Shown here one piece after another: positions 56,158 through 64,000 of a stretch of DNA of 64,000 bases. This DNA comes from JBLIRR01 sp049472395. GTDB lineage: Bacteria; SZUA-182; DTGQ01; JBLIRR01. Numbering within the stretch: position 1 is the stretch's first letter; each line of letters begins with the position of its first letter. The notes under the pieces were generated by a model. It did not search any database. It was given only the letters and a program-made list of their open reading frames with translations, and was not told the origin of the DNA. The translations under genes and the position numbers were made by a program. Location of the stretch: positions 68,088 through 132,087 of the forward strand of contig JBLIRR010000015.1 in NCBI GenBank assembly GCA_049472395.1, given 5' to 3'.

Positions 56158-56654
56158 GCGGTATTTACCATGTGTATTCTTTTCTTGTAATTATAGGTCT
56201 CATAGCTATCGATCAGGTGACAAAATATTTAGTGCGGACTTATATGTATATTGGTCAGAGTATCTGTATTATACCGGGGTATTTTAATTTGGTATATGTA
56301 ATGAATCCAGGTGGTGCTTTTGGTTTTTGGGCTGACAAATCACATTATTTTAGGGCTTTTTTTTTCTTTATAATTGGTCTTCTCGCTATTGTCATCCTTA
56401 TAATTATCTATTTTGATCCCTCATATGGGATTCTCACACGTATCGGGATAGTCTTATTATTAAGTGGGGCTATAGGAAATATTATCGACCGTATTAGATG
56501 GCGGATGGTTGTAGACTTCCTGGATTTTTATTGGCGCTCTTTTCATTGGCCTGCATTTAATGTGGCCGATACAGCTATTTCCATAGGTATGGGCCTTTTT
56601 TTACTGGAATTGTGGAGTGATTATCGTCGGAAGGTGAGAGAAAAAAGCGATTAA
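56136..56654 (+). CDS. lspA: Lipoprotein signal peptidase (signal peptidase II)
   Basis: Inner-membrane aspartyl protease of 172 residues that removes the signal peptide from diacylglyceryl-modified lipoproteins. Four TM segments; catalytic Asp in GNIIDRIRWRMVVDF (about 118) and FNVADTAISIG (about 145), plus the conserved LVYVMNPGGAFG (usually NxGxAFG). ATG start inside the 3' end of ileS. The ileS-lspA arrangement is common in bacteria. Confidence 0.94.
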   Translation: MRHENRLSGIYHVYSFLVIIGLIAIDQVTKYLVRTYMYIGQSICIIPGYFNLVYVMNPGGAFGFWADKSHYFRAFFFFIIGLLAIVILIIIYFDPSYGILTRIGIVLLLSGAIGNIIDRIRWRMVVDFLDFYWRSFHWPAFNVADTAISIGMGLFLLELWSDYRRKVREKSD

Positions 56655-56701
56655 TAATGTAATAAATTACGTAGATATTTTCAAAAGGTGAAGAACGACC
56701 C

Positions 56702-57505
56702 GTGCATATTGTAAAAGGAAACAATAAAAATAGCACATTAAACAGAGCAAAAGGTCTTTGGTTTAAAGCACATAGGGAGTTGCAGCTCGGCAGGTGGCTT
56801 AAGGCAGTTAATTATCTGAATCAGTGTATTGAGATGAAAGAAGATTACGTTCCCGCTCTTCAAAGTCTTGCTGATATATATTTTCAACAAGAAAATTTCT
56901 CGGAGGCTGAATATTATATAAAAGAAGCGCTCAAACATGGGCCTCATGATCCCCGAAGTCACTTTATTATGGGGAGAATTCTCATGAACAAAGATATTCG
57001 GGAGGCCCTCACGTATTTTGAAAAGGCCAGAGAATATGGCGAGCTCACGTGGGGAGTGGCCCATAACCTTGCTTTTTGCTACATGCATGTTAATTTATAT
57101 GATAAGGCGCTGGAATTCTTACAAAAAGCTCGGGAGCTTGAGCCCGGAAATGTGAAAACCTGTTTATTAACAGCCGAATTCTACAAAGGACAAAATAGAC
57201 TGAAGGAGGCGAAAGATAAGCTTTTAGAAGCGAAACGTTTAAGACCTCATGATCTTTCAATTGATTACCTACTGGGTTTTATATGTTTATACATGGACAA
57301 ACAGAGAGATTGCCTTCTGTATTGGGAAAGATTTTACAGGGAACACCCACATGATTTTAACTTTGTAAAAAGATTAATAGAAGTCTATTATCAAATAGGA
57401 AAGATTGACAGATGTATTCAGATTCTTAAAAGATCTCTTGAACTTGACCCTGGCAATGAAGAGATCAAAATGACATTGGATGTGTTTCAAAAATTAACCA
57501 TATAG
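56702..57505 (+). CDS. TPR-repeat protein
   Basis: Soluble protein of 267 residues made of about seven tetratricopeptide repeats (LQSLADIYFQQENFSEAEYY; HNLAFCYMHVNLYDKALEFL; IEVYYQIGKIDRCIQILKRS). No signal peptide or TM segment, so cytoplasmic. GTG start with a weak ribosome site. It lies between lspA and lgt, so it is likely co-transcribed with them; whether it serves lipoprotein biogenesis is unknown. Confidence 0.78.
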   Translation: MHIVKGNNKNSTLNRAKGLWFKAHRELQLGRWLKAVNYLNQCIEMKEDYVPALQSLADIYFQQENFSEAEYYIKEALKHGPHDPRSHFIMGRILMNKDIREALTYFEKAREYGELTWGVAHNLAFCYMHVNLYDKALEFLQKARELEPGNVKTCLLTAEFYKGQNRLKEAKDKLLEAKRLRPHDLSIDYLLGFICLYMDKQRDCLLYWERFYREHPHDFNFVKRLIEVYYQIGKIDRCIQILKRSLELDPGNEEIKMTLDVFQKLTI

Positions 57506-57534
57506 AGTGTGCAAAGAATAAGGAATGAATTAAC

Positions 57535-58302
57535 ATGTACCCTATTTTATTTCGCATTGGACCGATTACTATTTATACGTATGGATTTGCCCTCGCCCTT
57601 GCTTTCTTATTAAGCGGGTTAATTATTATACGAGAAGCCAAGAAAGCCGGGATAGATCACGGTAAGGTAATGGATGTATTTTTTTATTCACTTCTTGCCG
57701 GCCTTATTGGCTCCAGAATCCTCTATGTGTTATTTAATATGGGAGATTATTGGCCACATATATGGAAGATTTTTTTATTATGGGAAGGAGGCTTGGTTTT
57801 TTATGGAGGTCTTTTAGGGGGAGCACCGGTTTGTCTTTGGTTGATACATCATTATAATCTTCCTGTTTGGCCTGTCATTGATATTATAATTCTTCCGGGC
57901 CCCTTAGCCCATGCTATCGGCAGGATCGGCTGTTTTATGGCTGGTTGCTGCTATGGGAAAAGTTGCGCGTGGCCATGGGCAGTTATCTTCACAAATAAAG
58001 CAAGCCTTGCACCCTTAAACAGAGCAATTCACCCAACACAGCTGTATTCTTCTTCTACAAATTTATTGATATTCATTATACTCGCTTTAGTGAATCGAAA
58101 AAAGCGATTTCATGGACAGATCCTGAGTGTATACCTGTGTCTTTATCCTATTGGACGAATCATTAATGAATATTTTCGCGCTGATAAGCGTACTGTCGCA
58201 TTATATGGTCCTTTTACAGTCACCCATTTAATTAGTATGACTATGATTCTCAGTGGTCTTTTTTTATATTACTATCTCTCAAAGTCATGCGAGCAGAATT
58301 AA
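57535..58302 (+). CDS. lgt: Prolipoprotein diacylglyceryl transferase
   Basis: Inner-membrane enzyme of 255 residues that attaches diacylglycerol from phosphatidylglycerol to the lipobox cysteine. Seven hydrophobic segments; signature HAIGRIGCFMAGCCYGK (about 127-143), HPTQLYSS and RIINEYFRAD. ATG with AAGGA about 10 nt upstream. With lspA nearby it provides two of the lipoprotein maturation steps, and the CpoB-like protein in the window is one probable substrate. Confidence 0.95.
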   Translation: MYPILFRIGPITIYTYGFALALAFLLSGLIIIREAKKAGIDHGKVMDVFFYSLLAGLIGSRILYVLFNMGDYWPHIWKIFLLWEGGLVFYGGLLGGAPVCLWLIHHYNLPVWPVIDIIILPGPLAHAIGRIGCFMAGCCYGKSCAWPWAVIFTNKASLAPLNRAIHPTQLYSSSTNLLIFIILALVNRKKRFHGQILSVYLCLYPIGRIINEYFRADKRTVALYGPFTVTHLISMTMILSGLFLYYYLSKSCEQN

Positions 58303-58338
58303 GAGGGTGTGCCCAAAATTAAAATTGTTACAAAAAAC

Positions 58339-58366
58339 TTGACAATATCATAATTAGTGATAAAAT
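58339..58366 (+). promoter_or_regulatory. Sigma-70 promoter for the kinase/activator pair
   Basis: A perfect TTGACA (58339-58344), 16-nt spacer, TAAAAT (58361-58366). Start site near 58373; leader about 137 nt to the ATG at 58510. Confidence 0.55.
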
Positions 58367-58509
58367 AATTATAACCTAAAGAGATTTCCCAATTCAAAAA
58401 TTGTAGTACGAATCTTAAAAGTATACGGTTTATCCCTTTGATTTTCTCTAATTCTTATGCAATATGTTCCCTGTTCTGATCATACAATATAAAAATAAGG
58501 AATATTCAT

Positions 58510-59919
58510 ATGTGGGAGCGCATAAGCCTTCGTACAAGAATCATATCAATATGGTGCGCCTTGTTAATATTAATATTGGGGGGGGGATTAATTATGATAT
58601 GGTATACTTATCAGCTCGAATCCCAATTTAACCTCATTGAGCAGGATATGACGAAGCTGCTTATAATAGATAATTTAGTCACTGCCTTATTGAATCAGAA
58701 AGGATTGCTCAGTTATTATGTTATGGATGGGAATGCAGAATGGCTTCTGGAATTGGAGGAATACGATCAGAGTGTGAGAGGATATCTTGAACAAGTAAAA
58801 GGCTATTCTCCCACTGAATCAGATAAAAAAATTATTAAGAAAATAAAATTTGAATATGAAGAATATATTAAAGATAAGGACCAAGTTATTGAGTACTATA
58901 AAAAAGGAGATATAAAAATCAACATTAAGGTTATACAGCATATACGCAATCATTTTTTAATTATTTTAAAGATATGTGAAGAGTATAAAAACAGTTTTCT
59001 TCAGAACATAACCCAGAGTCGTACAATACGGCACAACCAGGCTTTGCGATTAAGGATTATTTCAGTATCAGCCATGTTACTTGCCACCCTTTTAAGCGTT
59101 ATATTAGCAATTATATTAATAGTCCAGATCCTAAGGCCGGTTCGTCGTTTGGCATTAGAGATAGATCAGCCCAAATATTTTGAGAAAACAGAGGATGAAG
59201 TAGTAATGCTCAAATATAGGGTTCGTAATTTAATCAAAGATATGGGAAAATTTGCTATCGTCGGAAGGCTTGCGGCAGAAGCAGCTCACAGTATTCGAAA
59301 TCCTCTTACCGCTGTGAAAATGAGACTATTTTCAATGAAGAGTATGCCTCTCTCATCAAGTCAACAAGAGGATCTCGATGTAATTTCAGGGGAAATACGG
59401 CATATTAACGAGGTTATTACAAATTTTCTTGAATTTGTCCGCCCTCCTGCCCTGAAAAAACAAGAAGAAAGTATTTCAGATGTTGTAGATGCATCCATTC
59501 GGCTCCTTAAGCATCGTCTTGAATCATACAAAGTTGAGATTAAGGTGAGGCGGCGAAGCCGGTTTCCCAAAATATTACTCGATCCTGACCAACTGCGAGA
59601 GGTTTTTGTTAATTTAATAATCAATGCATGTGAGGCAATGAAAAAGGGCGGTACAATTATCATAGAGGAAGAAGCACAATTAGATGGCAACAAGGGGGAA
59701 GTATTGGTTATTCGTTTAATCGATGATGGCCCTGGAATCCCTGCATCGCTTCAAGAGAAGATATTTCAACCCTTTTTTACATCTAAAGAGGAGGGGACAG
59801 GGCTTGGATTAACAATTGCTGAAAGAATTATCAGTGATCACGGAGGATGGCTAGGTTTAGAATCAAGTGAGGGAAAAGGGGCGACATTCGTCATTAGCCT
59901 TCCATTACACAAGGAGTAA
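58510..59919 (+). CDS. Membrane-bound sensor histidine kinase (NtrB-like)
   Basis: Two-component kinase of 469 residues. TM1 at about 12-34, an extracytoplasmic helical sensor (35-180) and TM2 at about 181-212 frame the N-terminal part. The H box AAEAAHSIRNPLTAVKM has the phospho-acceptor His near 260; N and G boxes follow (VNLIINACEAMKKGG, DDGPGIPAS, EGTGLGLTIAERI). ATG with AAGGA about 8 nt upstream. It ends 1 nt before the NtrC-type regulator gene, its likely partner. The stimulus cannot be inferred. Confidence 0.92.
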   Translation: MWERISLRTRIISIWCALLILILGGGLIMIWYTYQLESQFNLIEQDMTKLLIIDNLVTALLNQKGLLSYYVMDGNAEWLLELEEYDQSVRGYLEQVKGYSPTESDKKIIKKIKFEYEEYIKDKDQVIEYYKKGDIKINIKVIQHIRNHFLIILKICEEYKNSFLQNITQSRTIRHNQALRLRIISVSAMLLATLLSVILAIILIVQILRPVRRLALEIDQPKYFEKTEDEVVMLKYRVRNLIKDMGKFAIVGRLAAEAAHSIRNPLTAVKMRLFSMKSMPLSSSQQEDLDVISGEIRHINEVITNFLEFVRPPALKKQEESISDVVDASIRLLKHRLESYKVEIKVRRRSRFPKILLDPDQLREVFVNLIINACEAMKKGGTIIIEEEAQLDGNKGEVLVIRLIDDGPGIPASLQEKIFQPFFTSKEEGTGLGLTIAERIISDHGGWLGLESSEGKGATFVISLPLHKE

Positions 59920-59920
59920 T

Positions 59921-61351
59921 ATGAACACTATTTTAATAGTTGATGACGATTTTCAGCTCAGGGAGAGTTTCAAGAAGATATTGATTGAGGAAGGGTATAC
60001 CGTATATACGACATCCTCAGGCGAAACAGGTATTACGATATTAAAAGAACATCTTCCGGAAGTTGTCCTTTTAGATATATGTTTACCAGGAATGAACGGT
60101 TTGGAAACCTTCCAGGCCATGCGTCAAATTGATTCAAAAATACAGGTAATCATATTAACCGCCTTCGGGACAACTGAGACAGCCATAAAGGCTATTAAAT
60201 TAGGAGCGTTTGACTATGTTCTCAAACCTTTCGAGGTCCTCGAAATGCTGTCTCTCATAAAACGGGCTTTAGATGTAGGAAAATTCATACGATCAAAGGT
60301 GGAGATTAATAAAGTCCCTGATAAAACAGAATCAGATGCAATTATTGGACAACACAAATGCATGCATGAGTTGTACAAATCAATTGGTCGAGTGGCCCCA
60401 ACCGACGCTACGGTCTTAATCCGTGGCGAATCAGGGACAGGCAAAGAATTAGTAGCTCGTGCTATTTATCAGCATAGTCGCCGTGTCAATAAGCCCTTTC
60501 TTGTTGTTAATTGTGTGGCAATTCCTGAAACCCTTCTTGAAAGTGAGTTGTTCGGATATGAAAAAGGTGCATTCACGGGGGCTTTTAGCCGTCGATTGGG
60601 AAAAGTTGAACAGGTAAATGGCGGTACTATGTTTCTTGATGAAATTGGCGATATGCCGGTGAGTCTTCAGGCTAAAATTCTTCGATTGCTCCAGGAAAGG
60701 CATGTCGAACGATTGGGAGGCAGAGAACTTATTCCGGTGGATGTCCGCATTATCACGGCAACTAACAGGGATTTAGAGGAATCTCTTTCAAAAGGGTACT
60801 TTCGAGAAGATCTTTACTATCGGCTTAAGGTTGTCACTATTTGGATCCCTCCCCTTCGTGACCACTTAAGCGATGTGAGTATGCTCTCAGACTATTTTCT
60901 CACCCGTTTTGTAAGAGAGATGAAAATTCAAAATTCAGGCATTACCGCTGAGGCGAAAAATATACTGGAACAATATCATTGGCCTGGTAATATTCGTGAG
61001 TTGGCTAATGTCATACAAAAGGCGTTAATATTTAACCCCGGCGGGCCTATCGGGCCTGATGAGATTAGGCAGGCCATTTATGGTGGAAGTATAAAAAAAT
61101 ATAAAGCCAATTACTCTCCCCACGAAACCTTTCGACAATGGATTCGCGAGACACTCACCTCAAATGCGCATGACACTACATTTGACTATATTATGAATTA
61201 TTTCGGGGGTATTGTTGTGAGCGAAACCCTTGCTCTCACAGGTGGTAACCGTACGCATGCCGCCAAACTTCTTAATATTTCACGACCAACACTTCAGGCT
61301 AAAATAGAAAAATATAAAATAAAAATCGAACCTTTAATCAAAAATGATTGA
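59921..61351 (+). CDS. Sigma-54-dependent response regulator (NtrC family)
   Basis: Activator of 476 residues: receiver domain (phospho-acceptor Asp52 in VVLLDICLPGMNG, Lys in VLKPFEV), AAA+ domain with Walker A GESGTGKE at 169-176, the sigma-54 contact loop GAFTGA at 216-221, Walker B GGTMFLDEIGDM, Arg finger region, and a Fis-type HTH (NRTHAAKLLNISRPTLQAKI, about 450-470). The ATG at 59921 has AAGGAG 5 nt upstream; a longer GTG frame within the kinase gene is not plausible. An unusual insert of about 50 residues between the AAA+ and HTH regions includes FDYIMNYFGGIVVSE. It may control the sigma-54 promoters found in this window. Confidence 0.94.
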   Translation: MNTILIVDDDFQLRESFKKILIEEGYTVYTTSSGETGITILKEHLPEVVLLDICLPGMNGLETFQAMRQIDSKIQVIILTAFGTTETAIKAIKLGAFDYVLKPFEVLEMLSLIKRALDVGKFIRSKVEINKVPDKTESDAIIGQHKCMHELYKSIGRVAPTDATVLIRGESGTGKELVARAIYQHSRRVNKPFLVVNCVAIPETLLESELFGYEKGAFTGAFSRRLGKVEQVNGGTMFLDEIGDMPVSLQAKILRLLQERHVERLGGRELIPVDVRIITATNRDLEESLSKGYFREDLYYRLKVVTIWIPPLRDHLSDVSMLSDYFLTRFVREMKIQNSGITAEAKNILEQYHWPGNIRELANVIQKALIFNPGGPIGPDEIRQAIYGGSIKKYKANYSPHETFRQWIRETLTSNAHDTTFDYIMNYFGGIVVSETLALTGGNRTHAAKLLNISRPTLQAKIEKYKIKIEPLIKND

Positions 61352-61422
61352 ATCCTCTTTTTAAATTTATTCCTTTATTAAGAAGGAGGAGTAAAGACTT
61401 AATACAAGGGGGAACTCCTTAT

Positions 61423-61443
61423 TTCTTTACAGTGTGTAAAGAA
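61423..61443. promoter_or_regulatory. Perfect 21-bp palindrome, candidate activator-binding site
   Basis: TTCTTTACA, three bases GTG, then TGTAAAGAA: a 9-bp perfect inverted repeat. It lies about 150 bp upstream of the predicted sigma-54 start site, a normal enhancer position for NtrC-type activators. It is not followed by a T run, so termination is less likely. Confidence 0.5.
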
Positions 61444-61557
61444 TATTGCCACCACATTTTTGATAAAATAGTATATAATACTGTAACAATACTGCACTAT
61501 TTTAAATATATCCTTATATTATAATTAGTTATCCTAATTCAATAATTTTTTTTAATG

Positions 61558-61574
61558 TTGGCATATATTTTGCT
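61558..61574 (+). promoter_or_regulatory. Sigma-54 promoter of the hybrid kinase gene
   Basis: TTGGCATATATTTTGCT has GG (61560-61561) and GC (61572-61573) 10 nt apart, a perfect TTGGCA and TTTGCT. The start site would be near 61585, about 69 nt before the ATG. Confidence 0.7.
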
Positions 61575-61653
61575 AATAATTTAAACGATTTAAATATACA
61601 ATTTTTTTCTCGCATTAAAACAGCGTGAAGAGTTCAGGAACACATATACTAAA

Positions 61654-63927
61654 ATGAGAATTAGATCTGAAGAAAAAGATAAAAAGATTAAAATTATAAT
61701 AATAATTACCCTTGTCAGTATCGCGTTGTTGCTCACATATTATTTCCACTCTAGCCGTCAATCCTCTATCCTATTTACACATTTTTTTTATATACCTATT
61801 ATTTTGACGAGTATTTGGTGGGAAAGAAAAGGATTGCTTGTATCTTTCTTGTTGGGGGGAAATTTACTTATCAGTGATTATATTATCAGAGGATATACCT
61901 TAGTCAGCCAGGATATTTCCCGAGTAATCATGTTTCTTATCATTCCCTTATTAGTCATTGAATTGCGAAAAGAGATTGAAATAGCAGAAGAGGAGATTAA
62001 AATAGCGTATGAGAAAATAAATCAAATATTTAATATTACAGGGAGCGGTTTAAGGGTTATTGATAAGCATTTTAATATGATTCATTTTAATGACGGTTTC
62101 CTTTCTTTACTAGGGATAAAAAAAGAAGACGTCGTGGGAAAGAAGTGTTATGAGGTGCTTCGAGGTCCATTGTGCCATACATCCGGTTGTACACTCAGGC
62201 AAATTCTCAGGGGACGGGAGCATGTCGAAAGCGACATTGAAAAAGAGCTTAGTGATGGTACTAAGAGATATTGCATTCTATCGGCGATTCCTCTTCGAAG
62301 ACCCGACGGTTCATTGATCGGAATTGTTGAAGATCTTAAAGATATTACTGACCGTATGCTAGCACAAAAAGCCCTTCGGGAAAGTGAAGAAAGATATCGA
62401 TCGTTTGTGAAAAATTTCAAGGGTATTGCGTTTCAAAGCTCAATAGATTTTTCACCTATTTTCTTCCATGGCGCAGTCGAAACAATAACCGGCTATACAG
62501 AGGAGGAATTCATAACCGGCAAGCCTCGATGGGACGAGATTATTCATCATAATGATTTACCAAAAATTTACGAAACCTCCAAGCGATTACGAAGAATTCC
62601 TAACTTTTCATGTGAACGGGAATATTGTATCGTTCGTAAAGATGGGGAAATGAGATGGGTTGAAGAAATTATTCACAACACATGCGATCATTTTGGAAGA
62701 CCAATATTAATTCAAGGTATCATATATGACATTACAGATCGTAAAGGGGCAGAGGAGGCCTTAATAAAAAGTGAGGAACGTTTTCTTCAAGCCCAGAAGA
62801 TGGAAGCAATAGGCAGACTGGCGGGAGGAGTTGCTCATGACTTTAATAATTTGCTTACTATCATTATGGGAAATAGCGGACTCGTTCTAGATGATCTTAA
62901 AGAAAATAATCAGCTTCGAAGTGATATTATGGAGATCTATAAGGCGGGGAATCGAGCAACTTTATTGACACGGCAACTTTTAGCATTTAGCAGAAAGCAG
63001 ATGCTTAAACCAAAAGTTCTTGACCTTAATACTATTGTATCTGATACGGAAAAGATGCTTCGGCGTCTTATTGGGGAGGATATTAACCTTATCACTACGT
63101 TGGGACCTGATCTTGCTCTCACCAAAGCTGATCCTGGACAAATTGAGCAGATTATTATGAACCTTGCTGTTAATGCACGGGATGCAATGCCTCAGGGAGG
63201 TGACTTTACCATAAAGACAAGAAATGTAATCCTCGATGAAGATTATTGTAAGATCGTCCCGGAAGGTCGCGCGGGAAGATTTGTCATGCTCTCATTTGAG
63301 GATACGGGAATAGGCATGGATAAGACAATCCTTAATCGGATATTTGACCCTTTTTTTAGTACAAAGGGGCCGGGAGAAGGGACGGGATTAGGCCTATCAA
63401 CTGTCTATGGCATTGTCAAACAGCATGAAGGGTGGATTACAGTATATAGTGAGCCAGGCTATGGGACTAAGTTCACTATTTATCTGCCTGCTTTATATAA
63501 TAAAAAAGTCGATGAATCCATAGATTCTCTTCAATTAGAATGTGTCCAGGGAAAGGGCGAGACTATTTTGATTGTAGAGGATGAAGATGGTGTGCGCAGA
63601 TTTGCCAAAAAAACACTGAGCAAAAATGGTTTTGTAGTTTTTGAAGCTGCCAATGCGCAGAAGGCGCTCTCTCTTTTTGAGAGAAAAAAAGGGAACTTCG
63701 ATGTCGTAGTAAGTGATGTCGTGTTGCCAGATTTAAATGGAGTTCAACTCGTTGGGCAACTGGTTGCGAAAAAGCCTAATCTCGCTGTTATTCTCACAAG
63801 CGGTTATTCAGATCAGAAGTCGAAATGGGATGTGATTTGTGAAAAGAACTTACATTTCCTTAAGAAGCCGTATAATACGTTTGAGTTGCTCAAGATCATT
63901 AAGGATGCAAAACAGGCGTCCTATTAA
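61654..63927 (+). CDS. Hybrid sensor histidine kinase with two PAS domains and receiver
   Basis: Membrane kinase of 757 residues. Hydrophobic segments at about 12-30, 37-50, 54-72 and 88-107 form a membrane-embedded N-terminal part. Two PAS domains follow at about 125-230 (Cys-rich loop CHTSGCTLRQIL) and 245-365. The H box GRLAGGVAHDFNNLLTII has His395, then an ATPase domain (NLAVNARDAMPQGG, GTGLGLSTVYGIVKQHEG). The C-terminal receiver has Asp near 688 (VVSDVVLPDLNG) and LKKPYN. ATG with distant AGGA. It has no obvious partner other than the NtrC-type activator upstream. Confidence 0.93.
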   Translation: MRIRSEEKDKKIKIIIIITLVSIALLLTYYFHSSRQSSILFTHFFYIPIILTSIWWERKGLLVSFLLGGNLLISDYIIRGYTLVSQDISRVIMFLIIPLLVIELRKEIEIAEEEIKIAYEKINQIFNITGSGLRVIDKHFNMIHFNDGFLSLLGIKKEDVVGKKCYEVLRGPLCHTSGCTLRQILRGREHVESDIEKELSDGTKRYCILSAIPLRRPDGSLIGIVEDLKDITDRMLAQKALRESEERYRSFVKNFKGIAFQSSIDFSPIFFHGAVETITGYTEEEFITGKPRWDEIIHHNDLPKIYETSKRLRRIPNFSCEREYCIVRKDGEMRWVEEIIHNTCDHFGRPILIQGIIYDITDRKGAEEALIKSEERFLQAQKMEAIGRLAGGVAHDFNNLLTIIMGNSGLVLDDLKENNQLRSDIMEIYKAGNRATLLTRQLLAFSRKQMLKPKVLDLNTIVSDTEKMLRRLIGEDINLITTLGPDLALTKADPGQIEQIIMNLAVNARDAMPQGGDFTIKTRNVILDEDYCKIVPEGRAGRFVMLSFEDTGIGMDKTILNRIFDPFFSTKGPGEGTGLGLSTVYGIVKQHEGWITVYSEPGYGTKFTIYLPALYNKKVDESIDSLQLECVQGKGETILIVEDEDGVRRFAKKTLSKNGFVVFEAANAQKALSLFERKKGNFDVVVSDVVLPDLNGVQLVGQLVAKKPNLAVILTSGYSDQKSKWDVICEKNLHFLKKPYNTFELLKIIKDAKQASY

Positions 63928-63930
63928 ATT

Positions 63931-64000
63931 TCATTTTTTCTCTTCAATGCCATATTCACCAATTGCACGAAATTTATTATAACGTTTGTCTAAAAGCTCT
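63931..64000 (-). CDS. accA: C-terminal end of acetyl-CoA carboxylase carboxyltransferase subunit alpha (partial)
   Basis: Reading the minus strand from the right edge gives ELLDKRYNKFRAIGEYG and five more residues before TGA. The RYxKFRxIGEY tail resembles the C-terminus of many AccA proteins. It converges on the hybrid kinase gene, with 3 bp between stops. Only 22 residues are visible, so the identification is likely but not proven. Confidence 0.65.
   Translation of the reverse strand, partial: ELLDKRYNKFRAIGEYGIEEKK

Larger units (their letters stand above)
61352..61653. other. 302-bp regulatory region between activator and hybrid kinase
   Basis: No gene. It holds a 21-bp perfect palindrome (61423-61443), a strong sigma-54 promoter match (61558-61574) and, at about 61383-61420, a 6-bp inverted repeat AAGGAG/CTCCTT with a long loop, a doubtful terminator of the activator gene. 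Confidence 0.6.

Noticed and set aside
18374..58428. Identical 12-mer AAAAGTATACGG at 18374-18385 and 58417-58428, as a shared operator
   Set aside because: Among all 12-mers in AT-rich intergenic DNA one shared pair is expected by chance, and no third copy was seen.
59867..59920. Longer GTG start for the NtrC-type activator
   Set aside because: The extra 18 residues lie within the kinase gene, do not belong to a receiver domain, and the ATG at 59921 has an excellent ribosome site.
61383..61420. AAGGAG/CTCCTT hairpin as a rho-independent terminator of the activator gene
   Set aside because: Only six pairs with a loop of about 25 nt and no clean T run.
1..64000. tRNA, rRNA, CRISPR array, integrase, transposase or toxin-antitoxin pair
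   Set aside because: I looked for these in all intergenic regions and among the proteins and saw no supporting motif. A tRNA or small RNA scan would be needed to exclude short RNAs.

Overview
The window is an AT-rich stretch of chromosome from a diderm (Gram-negative type) bacterium. The evidence for two membranes is two secretins, two outer-membrane porins that end in Phe, a type II secretion inner-membrane set, and lipoprotein maturation genes. It has no rRNA, tRNA, CRISPR array, phage or insertion sequence that I can see. The mix (gspCDEF apart from a pilus operon, sigma-54 control, hybrid histidine kinases, long secreted repeat proteins) suggests an uncultivated, free-living diderm lineage. 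I cannot name the phylum from sequence alone.

Layout. 1-2350: the end of a plus-strand gene and a secreted subtilisin-like protease. 2525-10769 (minus): gspC-gspD-gspE-gspF, then a DUF502 membrane protein and a GlcD-like FAD oxidase, behind a clear sigma-70 promoter. 10986-16770: M18 aminopeptidase, a two-helix potassium channel (plus), thioredoxin, a TPR membrane protein and a PcrA/UvrD helicase. 17068-25804: two divergent secreted proteins, one of them 2421 residues with about 13 repeats. 25850-31758 (minus): two LbtU-type porins, a NikR-type regulator, UbiB-like kinase, phasin-like protein and CheR. 31998-33173: a GAF-GGDEF diguanylate cyclase. 33177-46781 (minus): LysM protein and CpoB-like lipoprotein with their own promoter, then a 12-gene type IV pilus/MSHA-like operon (prepilins, PilX-like protein, ExeA-like ATPase, PilM, PilN, PilO-PilP fusion, secretin, PilB, PilC, small protein). 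46955-47890: a second channel, paralogous to the first. 48199-58302: proA-thiL, a SpoU methyltransferase, a GGDEF/HD-GYP protein, then ileS-lspA-TPR-lgt. 58510-63927: a histidine kinase, an NtrC-type activator and a hybrid kinase. 63931-64000: the tail of accA.

How it fits together. The two secretion/pilus operons supply envelope machinery, and several secreted proteins lie between them as possible substrates. The gspCDEF cluster has no pseudopilins, so these must come from elsewhere, possibly from the pilus operon. Cyclic-di-GMP enzymes and CheR suggest surface-behaviour control. Three good sigma-54 promoter matches (GG-N10-GC) precede a channel gene, a secreted-protein gene and the hybrid kinase. 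The hybrid kinase also has a perfect 21-bp palindrome upstream, next to the NtrC-type activator that could bind it.

The least explained features are the channel pair with N-terminal helical domains, a dispersed repeat of about 110 bp found in front of pcrA, proA and ileS, and the giant repeat protein that ends in what looks like a cut-off CFI-box sorting signal. Start codons were chosen by ribosome-binding site and reading context, and several differ from the longest open frame.
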